Positions 62,206 through 64,000 of a DNA stretch of 64,000 nucleotides are shown here, in pieces. Position 1 is the stretch's first letter. Each line of letters begins with the position of its first letter. Location of the stretch: positions 744,001 to 808,000 of the forward strand of contig NZ_CP032094.1 of NCBI RefSeq assembly GCF_003544875.1. Direction: 5' to 3'. The notes under the pieces are model-generated. The model was not told where the DNA came from and did no database searches. It was given only the letters and a program-made list of their open reading frames with translations. Made by a program: the position numbers and the translations under genes. The stretch is from Vibrio alfacsensis. GTDB lineage: Bacteria; Pseudomonadota; Gammaproteobacteria; Enterobacterales; Vibrionaceae.

Positions 62206-62538
62206 ATGAGTAAACAACATGAATACTGCATTGTACTGAGCACGGCAGGTACACAACAGAACCGTGATGAGATTGTAAAAGGTCTACTCGAGTCAAAGTT
62301 GGCCGCTTGTATCCAAACCATGCCAATAGAGAGCCACTATGTGTGGAAAGGGGAAGTTTGCAGTGATAACGAATGGTTAATGGTGATAAAGACTCGGCGT
62401 GATCTATACGCATTAGTGGAAGATAAAATCAAAAACCTGCACGAATACGAAGTAGCTCAAATCGTACAGGTTCCAATTGTAGAGGGATTTAACCCTTATT
62501 TAGAATGGCTTCGCCAATCGACGTTGAGTTGTCAATAG
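62206..62538 (+). CDS. cutA: CutA-type divalent cation tolerance protein
   Basis: The 110-residue product starts MSKQHEYCIVLSTAGTQQNR (an ATG one codon earlier is also possible; AGAGG precedes both). Family motifs include LLESKLAACIQTMPIESHYV, WKGEVCSDNEWLMVIKTRRD and VPIVEGFNPYLEWLRQST. CutA is a trimeric cytoplasmic protein linked to metal tolerance. Its 3' end overlaps the convergent yjdF gene by 39 bases. It is read with the zinc-ribbon gene 9 bp upstream. Confidence 0.93.
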   Translation: MSKQHEYCIVLSTAGTQQNRDEIVKGLLESKLAACIQTMPIESHYVWKGEVCSDNEWLMVIKTRRDLYALVEDKIKNLHEYEVAQIVQVPIVEGFNPYLEWLRQSTLSCQ

Positions 62539-63096
62539 AATCAACGACACAATAGCTCCCATGGTGTCGCATAGCATGTCTTTCTGGGCGTCCCAAATAT
62601 CACCTTGTGAGCCTAGAAAGGCAATTCCCTCATCGCCACCCGCGAGTGCAGCATACCACCACTCGATGATCTCATAACCGGCGGCCAAAGACATAATCGC
62701 AAACAAAGCGAACCACGAGGCGAAGCTTGCACCGACTTTCTTTTTGTTGATTAAGAATTCAGCAATCGGATAGGCATATAATCCGATGGAGAAATGAGCA
62801 ACTCGGTCAAAATTGTTACGTTCAGAACCAATTAAATTGTTAAACCAATCAAATGGCACATCTGCAAACGTGTACTTCGCTCCGATGGTGTGCAAGCAAA
62901 GCCAAATAAACATCAAAACGTATGCGGTATTGCTGAACTGATAACGTAAGGACATCGCCCAAATAGCGATAAGAATACCAATGGCTGGAACTATTTCTGC
63001 AAACCATACTGCACGTGAGCTTGGATCGAGTGCTGAAAATAGAAATATGACAGCGTAGAAAATGGTTAAACCCAATAAAGTAGAAACACTTCTCAT
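62500..63096 (-). CDS. yjdF: DUF2238 family membrane protein (YjdF-like)
   Basis: The 198-residue protein has about six membrane helices (LLGLTIFYAVIFLFSALDPS, WFAEIVPAIGILIAIWAMSL) and the motif NNFDRVAHFSIGLYAYPIAE, followed by GDIWDAQKDMLCDTMGAIVS, typical of the family. The His/Asp residues suggest an intramembrane enzyme or metal site. The function is unknown. It overlaps cutA tail to tail, and the 379 bp ahead of it contain no complete gene. Confidence 0.88.
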   Translation of the reverse strand: MRSVSTLLGLTIFYAVIFLFSALDPSSRAVWFAEIVPAIGILIAIWAMSLRYQFSNTAYVLMFIWLCLHTIGAKYTFADVPFDWFNNLIGSERNNFDRVAHFSIGLYAYPIAEFLINKKKVGASFASWFALFAIMSLAAGYEIIEWWYAALAGGDEGIAFLGSQGDIWDAQKDMLCDTMGAIVSLILLTTQRRLAKPF

Positions 63097-63224
63097 AGAG
63101 TTTTTGATCCTTCAATTAAATCCTGACGATATATTACACTTAATTGAACGCTGTGCAATTGTTTGTTTCGCAAAAGTGATGATTACTGTTTATGTTGATA
63201 TGTCGTCGAATAGCTCAACAATAA

Positions 63225-63347
63225 AATGTTAATTCACGCATTTCTCTCCCTCTCTTCCTACATCCAAAACCCGATACCGTACTTTCTGAACGTTATACTG
63301 CACACAGTTATCTGATGGAACGTTTGAGAGAGCTCGGCGTTATTTGA
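63225..63347 (+). pseudogene. 3' remnant of a 2OG-Fe(II) oxygenase (isopenicillin N synthase family) gene
   Basis: The frame from 63228 encodes VNSRISLPLFLHPKPDTVLS then ERYTAHSYLMERLRELGVI and a stop at 63345-63347. This closely resembles the C-terminus of isopenicillin N synthase-type oxygenases (SRxSLPxFxHPxPD, YTAxxYLxERLRELG). An in-frame TAA at 63222-63224 and unrelated sequence upstream show that the rest of the gene is absent. It is a remnant of 40 codons, probably left by a deletion. The hairpin at 63360-63404 would be its former terminator. Confidence 0.65.
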
Positions 63348-63359
63348 CGGAACGAGTTT

Positions 63360-63404
63360 AAACCTAAAAGGCTGATGGTTTATGACTGTCAGCCTTTTAG
63401 GTTT
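63360..63404 (+). terminator. 16-bp perfect hairpin after the oxygenase remnant
   Basis: AAACCTAAAAGGCTGA (63360-63375) and TCAGCCTTTTAGGTTT (63389-63404) are exact arms with a 13-nt loop. It lies 12 bp after the remnant's stop. The T run is short, but stem length suggests termination. Confidence 0.65.
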
Positions 63405-63475
63405 ATGGTATAAATTTGGTTTATTGTACAAATTGACAGCCTAGAGAGAATACACCGTGAAAACAAAGAGGATGC

Positions 63476-64000
63476 ATGAACGAACAGCATGACATTTGCC
63501 AACGCGGTAATCATGATATGGAAAACCCATTGTTATGGCCGATTCTCGACATTCTCAAAAAGAAACCCTCAGGTTGGAAGGTGCATACTCTGGCCCATGA
63601 ATTGAGTGAGCATGGTTACATTACTCAATTCGATCCATCTCCGGATAAAGATCTCTTCAAGCGTAACTTCCTGTTGATGAATGCGCTCTATCAACTACAA
63701 GAAGCTCTATATCCAGACGGTTGGTTACAAGTCGAAGCAATGGACATCGTGTTAATGTCTTCATTGGAAACAACTTGCGATACTGTCGATACGATAAACC
63801 CTTTACGAGAATACTACCTCGATTGGCGAAATTATGAAGCCAACGAATCAGAAGTACGCCGATTGCTTAATGATTTTTGGAATCGCTATCAGAACTTCAT
63901 TGGTGGCTCATCCAGTTCTCGTATTGATAGAGCCAAAGCGTTGAGTTTGTTTGAGTTAGAGCGTGATACCACAAGAGTGGAGGTTCGTAAGCAATGGCGA
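63476..64000 (+). CDS. DnaJ-related protein, 5' part (runs off the window)
   Basis: The frame from ATG 63476 (MNEQHDICQRGNHDMENPLL) stays open for 175 codons to the window edge. AAAGAGGATGC precedes it. The visible part matches the N-terminal domain of DnaJ-related proteins (WPILDILKKKPSGWKVHTLA, then FKRNFLLMNALYQLQEALYP). It ends VEVRKQWR, where a J domain typically begins (RKQWRKLALKWHPD in relatives), so a co-chaperone with a C-terminal J domain is likely. The J domain itself lies outside the window. Confidence 0.85.
   Translation, partial: MNEQHDICQRGNHDMENPLLWPILDILKKKPSGWKVHTLAHELSEHGYITQFDPSPDKDLFKRNFLLMNALYQLQEALYPDGWLQVEAMDIVLMSSLETTCDTVDTINPLREYYLDWRNYEANESEVRRLLNDFWNRYQNFIGGSSSSRIDRAKALSLFELERDTTRVEVRKQWR

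Overview
The window looks like a stretch of a Vibrio chromosome, most likely the smaller replicon of a Harveyi-clade species (V. parahaemolyticus, V. alginolyticus or V. campbellii type). Evidence for this is the paired glyA-gcvH-gcvP and gcvT cluster around an XRE-cupin regulator, the fadL-volA lipase pair, the chromosome-2 type glgC, fhs next to gsk, and Gram-negative envelope lipoproteins throughout. Species and replicon are inferred from gene content, not proven. I found no tRNA, rRNA, CRISPR array, prophage or intact insertion sequence.

Layout. 1-7.3 kb: glycine cleavage and serine hydroxymethyltransferase genes around an XRE-cupin regulator. 7.3-14.3 kb: a TetR regulator divergent from a two-adaptor RND efflux operon, then a lipoprotein. 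14.5-19.8 kb: the fructose PTS operon fruBKA and its divergent LacI-type regulator, with three Cra-like operators. 19.9-25.1 kb: a frameshifted endonuclease/exonuclease/phosphatase gene, an S4 RNA-binding protein and a polar amino acid ABC transporter. 25.2-32.6 kb: a YqhD-like alcohol dehydrogenase with its AraC regulator, frameshifted glgC, fhs and gsk. 32.8-42.1 kb: creA-like lipoprotein, an HD-GYP sensor gene, a HAD hydrolase, small zinc-ribbon and 34-residue ORFs, acpH, a DEAD-box helicase, a DUF2164 protein and the yceJ-yceI pair. 42.2-52.4 kb: a formate/nitrite-type channel fused to CBS domains with a divergent LysR regulator, DUF1097 protein, a YbjD-type OLD ATPase, a 5'-nucleotidase, a 31-residue membrane peptide, alx behind a probable yybP-ykoY leader, and phnA/yjdM. 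52.7-64 kb: envelope and lipid genes (fadL-volA, site-2 protease, M48 lipoprotein), a thioesterase, an SgrR-type regulator, a zinc-ribbon protein, cutA, yjdF, a 3' remnant of a 2OG-Fe(II) oxygenase gene and the start of a DnaJ-related gene.

How genes fit together. One-carbon metabolism is the main theme. gcvT and fhs each carry a palindrome matching the PurR box, and the gcv/glyA block also carries CTATAG-centred sites next to the XRE-cupin gene, so glycine cleavage probably has two layers of control. The fru operon and its regulator form a classic self-contained regulon. yqhD and the AraC gene resemble the E. coli YqhC-YqhD aldehyde response pair.

Quality caveat. At least five, and possibly eight, genes between 20.1 and 62 kb are interrupted by indels of one or two bases, mostly in homopolymers, while the flanking protein sequence is intact. 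This pattern fits sequencing or assembly error better than gene decay, so those genes may be whole in the organism. A second recurring feature is short degenerate tandem repeats (period 7-17 bp) just downstream of genes at five or six places.
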